A DNA stretch of 51,292 nt from Paraburkholderia phenoliruptrix (lineage in GTDB: Bacteria; Pseudomonadota; Gammaproteobacteria; Burkholderiales; Burkholderiaceae), in assembly GCF_902859825.1 (NCBI RefSeq), contig NZ_CADIKB010000041.1, positions 1 through 51,292 on the forward strand, given 5' to 3'. Positions 31,230 to 39,465 of the stretch are shown here, in pieces. Each line of letters starts with the position of its first letter. Positions within the stretch are counted from its first letter, which is position 1. The position numbers and the translations under genes are program-made. Under the pieces are notes generated by a model. The model saw only the letters and a program-made list of their open reading frames with translations, was not told the origin of the DNA and did no database searches.

Positions 31230-31310
31230 CGGGTCCGTGCGCCTTGCGCGATCATCGGTCGCCAGCCATGGCCAACAACGACTGGGATTCGCCGTCTGGC
31301 CACCAAAGAT
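31230..31310 (-). pseudogene. Relic of an integrase related to the 822-1811 gene
   Basis: The DNA aligns to 1021-1100 of this window at roughly three bases in four. It encodes, in shifting frames, PVVVGHGWRPMIAQGA compared with PLIVGNGWRPMGAQGI in the 822-1811 protein. Only this core fragment remains, so a sister tyrosine recombinase gene has been lost here. Confidence 0.6.
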
Positions 31311-31319
31311 GCGGGGCGA

Positions 31320-31601
31320 TTACGGACGGATCGTGTGCTGACGGGGTTGCGCCAGAATCTGCCGGATGGCCGCGAGATGTTGCTCGCCCACCTCGCCTCG
31401 GCCTGGGGCGCCAGGCGCCCGCCAGACCGCGGCCGGTGGCGGAGTCACGCCAAGCTGACGGCAGATCACGGACAGCCAAGGCTTGCCCGGTCCGGTCCAG
31501 TCCTGCGCCGCTTTCGCAATTGCGCTATCACCTACCCGTTCACGCAGCCACGCCAGGGTCTGTCGGTCATATTCGTTCTGCACACGCACCAGATGTTCCA
31601 T
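31320..31601 (-). CDS. Small LexA-box-linked protein, 93 aa
   Basis: It starts at ATG 31601 after CGAGGA. The protein begins MEHLVRVQNEYDRQTLAWLRERVGDSAI and continues with WLSVICRQLGVTPP, where a helix-turn-helix-like segment is possible. A Pro/Arg-rich part and a final helix (EQHLAAIRQILAQP) follow. No family name is assigned, and no signal peptide is present. A near-perfect LexA box lies 30-49 bases upstream, so expression is probably induced by DNA damage. Its 3' end abuts the integrase relic. Confidence 0.6.
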   Translation of the reverse strand: MEHLVRVQNEYDRQTLAWLRERVGDSAIAKAAQDWTGPGKPWLSVICRQLGVTPPPAAVWRAPGAPGRGEVGEQHLAAIRQILAQPRQHTIRP

Positions 31602-31630
31602 GCTGGTCCTCGTTGCTGTATGAATGAACA

Positions 31631-31650
31631 TACTGTTAATATATACAGTA
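31631..31650 (-). promoter_or_regulatory. LexA (SOS) box
   Basis: TACTGTTAATATATACAGTA matches the gammaproteobacterial SOS consensus CTGT-(AT)n-ACAG in both half sites, with an 8-base A/T spacer. It lies just upstream of the 31601 start codon, where bound LexA would block transcription. Confidence 0.75.
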
Positions 31651-31804
31651 GTTGCACACTTTTCAAGCAGCGGTCGAAGCGTCTTCACTGGCGTCCCGAG
31701 ACCCGCGCCAGGAACCTTGCAGAACTGTAGAGGTTGTCGAAGAAAATTTTTGCTCGCGTGTGAGCGCCTCGACGAAACCGGCGAACACGCCGGCCTAGCG
31801 GCAT

Positions 31805-31975
31805 GAGCCGACGACGTCAGGCATCTCGAGGTTCTTACCCTGGCCGGCGAGCGTCAGATTTGCGCTCGACACCACCAGATGGTCGTTCTGTGCCCGGCAA
31901 ATACGTGAGCTTCGGATGAAGGACCGTCGTGTCCGGCATGTACACCGGGATGAGGGGGCGTCTATGTCCCGGACT
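31805..31975 (-). pseudogene. Relic of a phospholipase D-like protein (C-terminal part)
   Basis: On the minus strand one frame gives TVLHPKLTYLPG. After a frame change it reads HLVVSSANLTLAGQGKNLEMPDVVG. This matches the HxK followed by SxNLTxxGxxxNxE pattern of PLD-family proteins. The frame break and missing N-terminal part mean that it is not functional. Confidence 0.4.
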
Positions 31976-32055
31976 GACGGGCCTTTCAGGAAATGTGGCA
32001 AGCTACTCGTCGTCGATGACTCACAGTGGGAGGAGCGGGTAGTGCGCCTTTACGT

Positions 32056-33552
32056 CTACTTGCGTTGCACACGTCCGGCTTTTCTAAGTTCGCCGGCGAC
32101 AAAGGAGCCAAACGTATTGGCGATATCCGGAAAGGTCAGGATGTTCGCCTCTGTTACCTGGGCAGGTTTAAGCTTCTGACGTTCAATTGCCCGGAGTCCC
32201 ATCGTGCTCGATGCGACAAACTTGCGGACAAGGTCCTCCCGTTTCTTCTTGTCTGCCGTGTCAAAGTATTCGCGCGCGAGGCGAATCTCTTCGTGTCGAC
32301 GCTGTTCGGCTGCGGCGTTAGCTGCCGCCAAGTTGGCCGCTACAGCTTTTTGAATGTCGGACTTGGACTCCTGTTGAACCGACGCCGCGTCAACCAGTTG
32401 AGCCTGAATCAACTCAACCTGCTTATCGGCTTCGGACACTCGGTAGTTGTCCGAAAGGGCTTTCATCATGTACCCCGCAGCCGTTTTAATCTTGTCGCCC
32501 TGTCGGATTCTCCACCGGGTGTATTCGATGGCCTGTTGAATGCGCTCATCGGTCCACACTGCCCGGTTCTGCGCGATTGTCTCAAACTGTTTTTCGGACA
32601 GAGCGAATTCCTTCTGCAGCGTCATGAAAAGCGCTACTGAATTGAGCATATCCGCCTTGGAGGCCACAGCTGCCTCCTTGCGCTTGAGCCTAAAGCGAAT
32701 CTGGTCTTTCTTTCGCGAACCCGGTGTCCCTGCCCGGGTTTCATACGACAGCTCGATGTCAGACAGCTCGTTGATTTGGCTCACGGCTGGCTCTAGGTAA
32801 TCGCGCTTGAAGTATTTGAATTCAGCGTTGTTTGCCCATGACTTTCCGGGCAGGTTTCTAACGAGGTCCAGCGGCAGCCACTCCGTTACCGCATTCGGAA
32901 CAAATGGCAGGACATGGTCGTAGATTGCGCGCGCATAGATGAGCGTAAATCTCGAGGTGATTAACAGGCTAGTCCAGTAAGAGTTCTCGGGGTCCTTGAT
33001 GAGGCGTTGCAGCTCAACCGGCACCCTGAATCGAATCCGACCATTTCTGACACTGACGCGGCCTATCAGCTCAAGCCAGTCGCCATCCTCATTCTCGACC
33101 ACCAAGTCTTGGTCATCCGCCTCATCATCGGCTGCCCTGCCCTTTTCGCCACCGCTTTCAACGGACTCTTCCACCATCCGTCCAGCCGAATCGACTGACA
33201 CGACTGGGGCGCTTGTCACTTCGAGCATGGAAGATTTGACGCTACGAATGACGCTGGAAAAATGCTTCTTGTTTTTACTGTCATAGCGCATCAGCCATTT
33301 GAAAAAGCTGAGCGTGACATCGTAGGCTTCCTGGATTTCAGGGTCCTGCGCGACGATAAAGTAGGCGGCGTCGACGAAACGCCTAGCGGATAGACCGAGG
33401 CCAATAATGCGAGCAAAGACCCGGTTCTTTTGATAGCCGATATCCTTGTCAGAGACGGCCTCATTGATAGACCCGCGTGTCGGCGCCATTTCGACGAAAA
33501 GGTCAAGCGCATATTGAAGCGGGGTCACTCGCCGTTCGACGCTGCTGGCCAT
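32056..33552 (-). CDS. Rep_3-family (RepB-like) plasmid replication initiator
   Basis: This 498-aa protein starts at ATG 33552 after AGGGA. An N-terminal extension (about 1-150, helical with an acidic stretch) precedes two winged-helix regions (about 165-330). These include FRVPVELQRLIKDPENSYWTS and FTLIYARAIYDHVLPF, then a basic SRKKDQIRFRLKRKEA segment. A long helical C-terminal region follows. Proteins of this shape bind iterons and open the origin. The iteron-rich region at 33.6-34.65 kb lies directly upstream and parAB lies beyond it, the usual plasmid core arrangement. It is longer than typical Rep_3 proteins (about 250-400 aa). Confidence 0.8.
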   Translation of the reverse strand: MASSVERRVTPLQYALDLFVEMAPTRGSINEAVSDKDIGYQKNRVFARIIGLGLSARRFVDAAYFIVAQDPEIQEAYDVTLSFFKWLMRYDSKNKKHFSSVIRSVKSSMLEVTSAPVVSVDSAGRMVEESVESGGEKGRAADDEADDQDLVVENEDGDWLELIGRVSVRNGRIRFRVPVELQRLIKDPENSYWTSLLITSRFTLIYARAIYDHVLPFVPNAVTEWLPLDLVRNLPGKSWANNAEFKYFKRDYLEPAVSQINELSDIELSYETRAGTPGSRKKDQIRFRLKRKEAAVASKADMLNSVALFMTLQKEFALSEKQFETIAQNRAVWTDERIQQAIEYTRWRIRQGDKIKTAAGYMMKALSDNYRVSEADKQVELIQAQLVDAASVQQESKSDIQKAVAANLAAANAAAEQRRHEEIRLAREYFDTADKKKREDLVRKFVASSTMGLRAIERQKLKPAQVTEANILTFPDIANTFGSFVAGELRKAGRVQRK

Positions 33553-33613
33553 GCCTGTTCCCTGAAAAATGCAGCTATTCTTATGCCAAAATTTCAGCAG
33601 ACTCTAAGCATAT

Positions 33614-34643
33614 AAAGGTGAGATGTCAATGGATGCGTCTCACCTTTCGCGCCGTTGACGACCGCAGGTACAACATCTCTCACCTTCCGTACAACAAGTC
33701 TCACCGCCAATTCAGACACGTGGCGCCCAAACCTCTGTGCGGCCGGGGTTCCGCCCGTTTATCCACAGACCTGCCGCCAAATCTCTCACCTCAGGACCGG
33801 CTATGGCACCTTCTCTCACCTCCCGGTCCAACGAGTCTCACTTTTACCCTTCAGATTTCTCACCTGAGAGGTACATTTTCTCTCACCTGTGACACATCAA
33901 CTCTCACCCTACACGCCTTAACCTATTGATATTAAAGGATTCTGATTTTCCCTGTTAGTTTGTAGGTCGGTTTTTTTATAAAACAACCTACAAACCGGTG
34001 CGCAGCTCATCGCGCGAATCAAGCTCCCTGCCCCAAGGGGCGCGGTTTGAACTGCGGCTTTCCCAACTGCCGATCTTCGATCGGCCTACGTCGCAAGTAC
34101 CGGGGAATCCGCCCCGAAGAGATTGAAAGCGCGTGACGCGGATGAAAGTGGGCGTCGTCAAGCTGGCAGTGAGGCCGAAACAGTCAAAACAGATGCCGCA
34201 CGGACGTAGCTGCAGTTGCTCTACGAAAGGTGAGAGATTTTGTACGCGTGGCCTAGCTTTGAGATTGCGCGAGGAGCGTACGGTACAGAATCTCCCACCT
34301 ATTCAGTGGACCGCCGATGGCCAATGGAAGTGCGCTTCCGTGGGGAGCCTTCGTGCATCGGTAGGGTGAGAGACTTTGTGCCCAATAAGCTGGTACATGG
34401 GAAACCGGACAAACCGAGTACACAATCTCTCACCTATAGCTCTGGTTCGTGGTTAGTGAAAGGCGAATGTGAGATGTACACGGTGTCGAGCCGCGATTCT
34501 CGTGGCGCAGGCCCGCTTTCCTGCCTGGACATGTCTGATTTTTCCCAACTACGGCAGCAGCCTGATTACGTCGTTTCTTACATCTCGACCGGAATACGCT
34601 CACCTCGGCTCGTGTAGCTTGTCAAAGGTGAGAGATTTTGTAC
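33614..34643. other. Iteron-containing origin of replication (oriV) region
   Basis: No gene is seen in this kilobase between rep and parA. It holds many copies of TCTCACCT or its complement. Between 33618 and 33909 are copies near 33618, 33638, 33677, 33698, 33784, 33814, 33835, 33857, 33879 and 33901. A second cluster has the longer form AAAGGTGAGAGATTTTGTAC at 34227-34247, 34283-34300 (inverted), 34363-34383, 34418-34435 (inverted) and 34624-34642. An AT-rich segment (33920-33990) separates the clusters and could be the melting region. Confidence 0.8.
33958..33995. repeat. 10-bp perfect inverted repeat in the AT-rich part of the origin
   Basis: GTTTGTAGGT (33958-33967) is matched by ACCTACAAAC (33986-33995) across an 18-base T/A-rich spacer. 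It may be a terminator, a protein-binding dyad or part of the strand-opening element. Confidence 0.55.
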
Positions 34644-34811
34644 CGGTAGCGGCGGTGACTCATTCGCTGTCTGCCGCTGGGGCTGGGCGATGAACATATA
34701 GAAAACAGTGGCTTAGGCGCGACTCTTCAGATTTCAGGCGATGAAACAAGCATGTTTTTGCGTTTTTCCTGTATTCTCCGTTTAGCTTCAATTTCCAGGG
34801 AAAACTCAGAA

Positions 34812-36029
34812 ATGGCCAATGTCAGTCAACCGATGCCGATAGACCGAACCGTGACGCTTGAGGAAATCTCCGATTTCGCGGACGTCGTCACCGATTATGC
34901 AACTGAATTGCGAGACCAGATTCTGGCGCCGCGCCCGCGCAAGGAAGCACCGGTGTTCACTACGGGAGAAGTCGCCGAGCTGTGTGGGCTGACGCGCCAG
35001 CAAGTGCAATACCTTGCAACGAAGGGGGACGGTGTCTTGCCGGAGGGGCAGTCCACGGGCACTGGCCGAAGCCGTAGTCGGCTGTTCACATTGGTTGAAG
35101 CTCGAAACTGGGTGCAGAAGGTATCGAACATTTACCAGACGCCGCTCGTAGTTGGTCCGAGTGACTTTGAGGGCAAAGTGGTCGTTACCTCGCAGCTCAA
35201 GGGCGGTTCGGCCAAAACTACGTCAGCTATGTGTCTCGCCCAAGGGCTGAGCTTGCGCGGGAGAAAGGTTGCGGTAGTTGACCTCGACCCCCAAGCTTCC
35301 CTTTCGGAGCTGTGTGGCTTGTATGCCGAGAAGGAAGTCTTTGCTGACGACACGGTGCTCCCTTATATCTATGACCAGAAGGTAGAGGGCGGCCTGCTGG
35401 CGAAAGTGCAGAAGACTTATTGGGATGGGCTAGACATCATCCCTGCTCATACTGAGCTGGTCGGCGCCGAGTATCACCTTCCAGCAATGCAGATGAAGAT
35501 TCCCGGCTTCAAATTCTGGCAGGTGCTGCGCGACGGGCTTGCGCCTTTGCGCAAGCACTACGACTACATCATTCTGGACACGTCGCCTTCTCTTTCGTAC
35601 CTGAATCTGAATGCTCTGTTAGCCGCGGACGCGATGGTGATGCCAATGGTCCCGGAGAATCTCGACTTTTTCAGTTCACTTTCGTTTTGGCGGCTTTTCT
35701 CCGACGTTGCCAAGTCCTTTATCAAATACGAATCCAACAAAAAGTATGACTTCGTGTCCGTCTTGCTGACTCGTGTGAATTACAGCACCACTTCCGCGGC
35801 TCCTGTCGTACGCACTTGGGCGCAGGGCGCTTACCGGCACTGGCTGTCGCAGTTCGAGGTTCCAGCTAGTTCCGTGATGAGTTCGGGCGCGCTCGCGTTC
35901 ACTACCGTATTTGACATCAGCAGCTCACACAGCCAGGCCAAGTCCTTGGCGCGGGTAAGACAGCCGCTCGTCGACTACTGCCAATGGGTTGATGACATGT
36001 TCGTCCAACAATGGAGGCCAGCACAATGA
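34812..36029 (+). CDS. parA: ParA partition ATPase with N-terminal helix-turn-helix
   Basis: This 405-aa protein starts at ATG 34812. A MerR-like HTH domain is visible at about residues 48-105 (TTGEVAELCGLTRQQVQYLA, then SRSRLFTLVEARNWV). The ParA core has the deviant Walker A motif KGGSAKTT (130-137), Walker A' VVDLDPQASLS (155-165) and Walker B YIILDTSPSLSYL. The N-terminal HTH is typical of type Ia ParA, which also represses its own operon. The coding sequence overlaps parB by ATGA. The upstream iteron region probably carries its promoter. Confidence 0.9.
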   Translation: MANVSQPMPIDRTVTLEEISDFADVVTDYATELRDQILAPRPRKEAPVFTTGEVAELCGLTRQQVQYLATKGDGVLPEGQSTGTGRSRSRLFTLVEARNWVQKVSNIYQTPLVVGPSDFEGKVVVTSQLKGGSAKTTSAMCLAQGLSLRGRKVAVVDLDPQASLSELCGLYAEKEVFADDTVLPYIYDQKVEGGLLAKVQKTYWDGLDIIPAHTELVGAEYHLPAMQMKIPGFKFWQVLRDGLAPLRKHYDYIILDTSPSLSYLNLNALLAADAMVMPMVPENLDFFSSLSFWRLFSDVAKSFIKYESNKKYDFVSVLLTRVNYSTTSAAPVVRTWAQGAYRHWLSQFEVPASSVMSSGALAFTTVFDISSSHSQAKSLARVRQPLVDYCQWVDDMFVQQWRPAQ

Positions 36030-37000
36030 GCAACGGCAATATTCGTGACCAGATGCTGGCCAAGACCGCCGGTCTTCGGTCGACAGCGGAAAGAACCCCC
36101 GACGCCGGCCGGCGCGCGAGTCGCACAGAGACCGCGCCGGGTATGGCCGGGGCATTGGCGGCCGCGCAATTAAGGGTGCAGGAACTGGAGTCGACGGGCA
36201 CGTCGTCGCAATTGCCTGTTTCCGCCATCGTCCCGAATCCCTGGCAGCCACGGCGAGTGTTCAATGAAGCCAAACTGTCTGAGCTGGCGGAATCGATTCG
36301 AGAAGTGGGGCTCATGCAGCCCATCGTTGTTCGGCGCGTCGAGTCGGCGTACCAGATCGTCGCCGGGGAACGCCGCTGGCGGTCACATAAGATGCTCGGG
36401 CTTGAGAACATCAAGACAGTAGTGATCGAATGCTCCGACCAGGACATGATTGTCTTGGCGCTTGTCGAGAATCTGGGACGGGACGACCTTTCTGACTATG
36501 AGGTGGCCATCTCCATCCGTCGGTCTGAGACTGAGTTTCCGAGCCGCAAGCGGTTGGCGGAATCACTTGGCCTGTCACGCACTGGCCTATACCAGTTTCT
36601 CGCGTTTCAAAATTTGCCTGATTTCATCACGAACGACCTCGATTTGCAGCCTGGTCTTCTCGGCTGCAACGCTGCTGAGGAGGTTGTTTCTGCTCTGAAG
36701 AAACACGGGGCGGACGCTGAATTGGCAGCGCGAGAACTGTGGCCAGACGTGGTGAAAGGCGAATTGGCTCAAGGCAAATTCGCTCCGGCAATTGTCGCCA
36801 TGGTCACACGTCGCGCGACCGGGACGGCGGCTCGGGAGCGTCTCATTGAGAAGTTTTTCGCCGGCAAGGACCAAGCTGGAAGCATCACCAAGGACGTCAA
36901 CAATTTCACGGTCAAAATCAAGACCGGGTCCTTGACCGAGGCGCAGGAGACTCGAATACGGCAGCTCATTAGTGAGCTGTACAAGGGTGAGCCTCGCTGA
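36026..37000 (+). CDS. parB: ParB centromere-binding protein
   Basis: The ATG at 36026 overlaps the parA stop and follows GGAGG. The 324-aa protein has a disordered start (1-65). The ParB/Srx-like CTP-binding domain carries NPWQPRRVF (71-79), LMQPIVVRRV (96-105) and GERRWRS (114-120). An HTH domain follows (about 150-185, RKRLAESLGLSRTGLYQFLAF in part). A C-terminal dimerisation region ends the protein. It binds parS and works with ParA in plasmid segregation. Two identical palindromes lie downstream. A terminator closes the operon at 37027. Confidence 0.9.
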   Translation: MSNGNIRDQMLAKTAGLRSTAERTPDAGRRASRTETAPGMAGALAAAQLRVQELESTGTSSQLPVSAIVPNPWQPRRVFNEAKLSELAESIREVGLMQPIVVRRVESAYQIVAGERRWRSHKMLGLENIKTVVIECSDQDMIVLALVENLGRDDLSDYEVAISIRRSETEFPSRKRLAESLGLSRTGLYQFLAFQNLPDFITNDLDLQPGLLGCNAAEEVVSALKKHGADAELAARELWPDVVKGELAQGKFAPAIVAMVTRRATGTAARERLIEKFFAGKDQAGSITKDVNNFTVKIKTGSLTEAQETRIRQLISELYKGEPR

Positions 37001-37026
37001 ACGTCAGGCGTGTCCCGCATAGAAAA

Positions 37027-37049
37027 GCCCGCCTCGAGCGGGCATTTTT
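37027..37049 (+). terminator. Terminator after parB
   Basis: The stem GCCCGC (37027-37032) pairs with GCGGGC (37038-37043) over the loop CTCGA and is followed by ATTTTT. An A run on the other side could let it act in both directions. Confidence 0.85.
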
Positions 37050-37072
37050 ATATTCAGTCGAGGTTACGCTCG

Positions 37073-37160
37073 GTGTCAGTAATACTGACACTCTAGCGAG
37101 CAGCACAGAACTGAAGCTGTGGATCGGCCGGTTTGGAGGCTGTGTCAGTATTACTGACAC
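37073..37160. repeat. Candidate parS: two 19-bp palindromes
   Basis: GTGTCAGTAATACTGACAC (37073-37091) and GTGTCAGTATTACTGACAC (37142-37160) are perfect dyads around one central base, with identical 9-base arms. They lie just behind parB with 69 bases between their start points. Position, repetition and symmetry make this the likely ParB-binding centromere. Confidence 0.7.
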
Positions 37161-37723
37161 ATTCAAACTACCCTCGGCGCATCAATAAAACTGCCACGCG
37201 ACAAGCTGCTTTTGGGATCTTGCTCCGCTGAGAAATCCGCGACCGTTTAGGCCGAACCATGAACACCCAGAGCGTCTATTTGCCGCGCGCTCAGATTCTT
37301 GTCGATGGCATCGGATCTGGCACTGGGGGTCTGGGCACCCTGAAGGCTCGTGGCCGCGGTGGTTAGGCTATCTCTGCGTCTGCGCAAACGACTCGGCACA
37401 TGAATATCTCTACCCAGCTGGGCTTCTGCCTCGACCCCCTTTAAGGTGTTGCTTCAAGTGGGTGAAGTCAGCCCAGAAGAGTCCCATACACAAGCGAGTG
37501 CACAACCGGTCGAGAGTCGACGTGGGATCGGCGAGGGACTCCGCGTCAATGATGGTTCGTGACTGGCGCGCCGCTACGCCCCGTGTTTCGGCGGAGCACT
37601 GGCGAGCGGCGTTCGTGAGCGCCCTACGTGCCGTCAGTGTCCGCCACGCCAATCGCGCTGACAAGGGCCTTCATGGCGCGGCGGCACCCGATAGTCGCGG
37701 TGTGTCGACTGTTCCCTCGACTG
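37161..37723. other. Intergenic region between parS and the integrase operon
   Basis: No convincing gene is seen in these 560 bases. Frames such as 37410-37664 (minus) and 37462-37800 (plus) lack ribosome sites and recognisable motifs. A 35-codon frame from an ATG at 37259 (MNTQSVYLPRAQ...) is too short to judge. The stretch may hold eroded DNA from past insertions. Confidence 0.4.
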
Positions 37724-38962
37724 TTAGCGAGTCGCGCGTTCGCGTGCCAGGTGCGTCGCCAGCGCGCGCTTCAGCGGCTCGTCGTCGACGTACTGGTTGA
37801 AGGTCCGTTGATCGGCGTGGCCCATGTTCTCGAGCGCCGACCGGGCGTCAAGCCCGTGTTTGAGCGCCTCTGCGAGCCCTTTCGCGTAGCTGTGCCGCAG
37901 CCAGTGGGTGGAGGCTCCGGCAAACTGCTTCAGCTCCTTTTCGTCGACGTCGCGCCCGGTGGCCCGGGCATACGCGATGGCTTCATCCCGCAGGCCGGTG
38001 ATCACGTCCCAGATCGCCTGGCGGTGCCGGACGCCCTTCCACTGGCCAAAGCGGGTACGGCGGGCCGACAGCACCAGTGGGAGGGCCTCATCCGGTGCCG
38101 GCACGGGCGGCAGACCGAAGGCAAGCCGGTACGCCTGCAGCGACAGGGCGATTTCGTTGCACGGCACCCAGCGTTCCTTGCCGCCCTTGCCGCTCTCCAC
38201 GTGAAGTAGCCACTGGAACTCGGGCGCGTCCGGGAACTCCCGACGCAACGCCCCGGAAACCCGGTGAATCTCGATGTGCTGCATCCGGCACTTCACCGCT
38301 TCAGTGGTGCGCAGTCCCGTGCGCGAGAACAGTTCCACCAGGAACCGGTCGCGTGCCTTGAGCAATTGCTCCTGTCGGGTGTCGTCTGCGCGGCTGTCGA
38401 TCGCCTCGCACAGCAGAGCACACAGGTCGGGCGGGACGAACCGGCCCTGCTTTCCTTGAGCGCGCCGGCCGACGGTCGGCAGGCCGACCGCAGGGTTGAT
38501 TTTCAGGTAACCGACGTCGCGCAGCCACTCGAACAGCGACGTGACGATCTTCTGGGTCTGGCCGGCCGAGCGGTCAGTGAGCGGCCCGAGGAACGGCCGC
38601 CAGTCCGGCGAACCGCGCCGCACGGCGCGCGCGCGCATGGCCCACGGCGCCGGCGCCTGCAGGAAGGCGATGAAGCCGGCAAAGTCGTCCAGGGTCCACG
38701 CGGAAATTGGCACGTCCGTCTGTCGGGCGTACCAGAAGAGGCGCTCCGCCTCGATCCGGTACTGCGCAAGCGTGGTGGTGGCGAGCCGTCCGCGGCCGGT
38801 CGCCTTGGCCGTCAGCCACCGAGCGACGATCTCCTCGTCGGTGAGTCCTGGCGGCAGGACAGGGCTTTCCTGCCGGTTGGCGGGTGCAGCCGGCGCGGGC
38901 CGCGAGACCCCACCGGCGCCGCCGCCCTCGCGCCGAATCGGCGAAGTATCACGGGCGCTCAT
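37724..38962 (-). CDS. Tyrosine site-specific recombinase (integrase family), intact
   Basis: This 412-aa protein has the full catalytic set: Arg in SRTGLRTTEAV, Lys in GKGGKERWVP, His-x-x-Arg in THWLRHSYAKGL, and His in NMGHADQRTFNQY with the Tyr nucleophile at its end. The N-terminal SAM-like arm-binding domain (about 45-150) is present. Its start overlaps the stop of the 168-aa gene by ATGA, so it is the third gene of a coupled operon. It may resolve plasmid multimers or mediate integration. Its position behind parS fits a plasmid-maintenance role. Confidence 0.85.
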   Translation of the reverse strand: MSARDTSPIRREGGGAGGVSRPAPAAPANRQESPVLPPGLTDEEIVARWLTAKATGRGRLATTTLAQYRIEAERLFWYARQTDVPISAWTLDDFAGFIAFLQAPAPWAMRARAVRRGSPDWRPFLGPLTDRSAGQTQKIVTSLFEWLRDVGYLKINPAVGLPTVGRRAQGKQGRFVPPDLCALLCEAIDSRADDTRQEQLLKARDRFLVELFSRTGLRTTEAVKCRMQHIEIHRVSGALRREFPDAPEFQWLLHVESGKGGKERWVPCNEIALSLQAYRLAFGLPPVPAPDEALPLVLSARRTRFGQWKGVRHRQAIWDVITGLRDEAIAYARATGRDVDEKELKQFAGASTHWLRHSYAKGLAEALKHGLDARSALENMGHADQRTFNQYVDDEPLKRALATHLARERATR

Positions 38963-39465
38963 GGGATGTCCTCCGGCAACCCCGCAGTCCGGTTCCCTCC
39001 GCCGCCGTCTTCAGCCGACGCATCGTCGAACGGGACGATCAGGAATTCGTCGAAGTCAGCCACCGGCGCGGCCAGCACGGGGAAGGGCAGGGGACAACGC
39101 AGAAAAGAGAAAAAATAAGAGTCTGACCCCGGATGCGTCAGAAAACGCAACGGCTGCGGGCCCGCGGGGAGCGTCACATCGACCAGCGCACCAGTCGTCG
39201 TGCGCACGAGCGAATGCGCGACGAACCGGTGCGGCTGGTCAGCAAGCGGCTCATGCAGCCAGCCGCGCACGGCCGTGTCGCCCGGGTGCGCCGCCACCCA
39301 TCGATCGGCATTGCCGTGGCAGTCCGCCGGCACCGGCTCCCAACCGGCCAGCTGGCTGGCAGTGGTCGACGCGTATACGGGGACGTCGTGCAGCTGGTCC
39401 GCGAGCGCATTACGCAGCGCTCGTACCAGGCCAGCCGACGGTTGCGGGGTGGAGGGAACCCTCAT
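38959..39465 (-). CDS. Hypothetical protein coupled to the integrase, 168 aa
   Basis: The family is not recognised. An N-terminal helix (SAGLVRALRNALADQLHDV) is followed by a segment with WEPVPADCHGNADRWV and RFVAHSLVRTTTGALVDVTL. The middle pattern (Cys-His-x-Asn with later His-Ser) may be a catalytic Cys-His site but this is a guess. The acidic C-terminus has FDEFLIVPFDD. It overlaps the upstream 220-aa gene and the integrase by four bases each, so the three genes are translated together. No signal peptide is present. Confidence 0.55.
   Translation of the reverse strand: MRVPSTPQPSAGLVRALRNALADQLHDVPVYASTTASQLAGWEPVPADCHGNADRWVAAHPGDTAVRGWLHEPLADQPHRFVAHSLVRTTTGALVDVTLPAGPQPLRFLTHPGSDSYFFSFLRCPLPFPVLAAPVADFDEFLIVPFDDASAEDGGGGNRTAGLPEDIP

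Noticed and set aside
31076..31306. A short protein-coding gene on the minus strand
   Set aside because: Its middle is a frame-broken relic of an integrase and it lacks a ribosome site.
33477..34617. Several open frames of 60-150 codons in the rep-par gap
   Set aside because: They run through the iteron repeats and have no ribosome sites or protein-like composition. They are artefacts of the origin sequence.
37462..37800. A 112-codon rightward gene near the integrase
   Set aside because: Arg/Ser/Ala-rich composition typical of out-of-frame high-GC DNA. It overlaps the integrase 3' end on the opposite strand.
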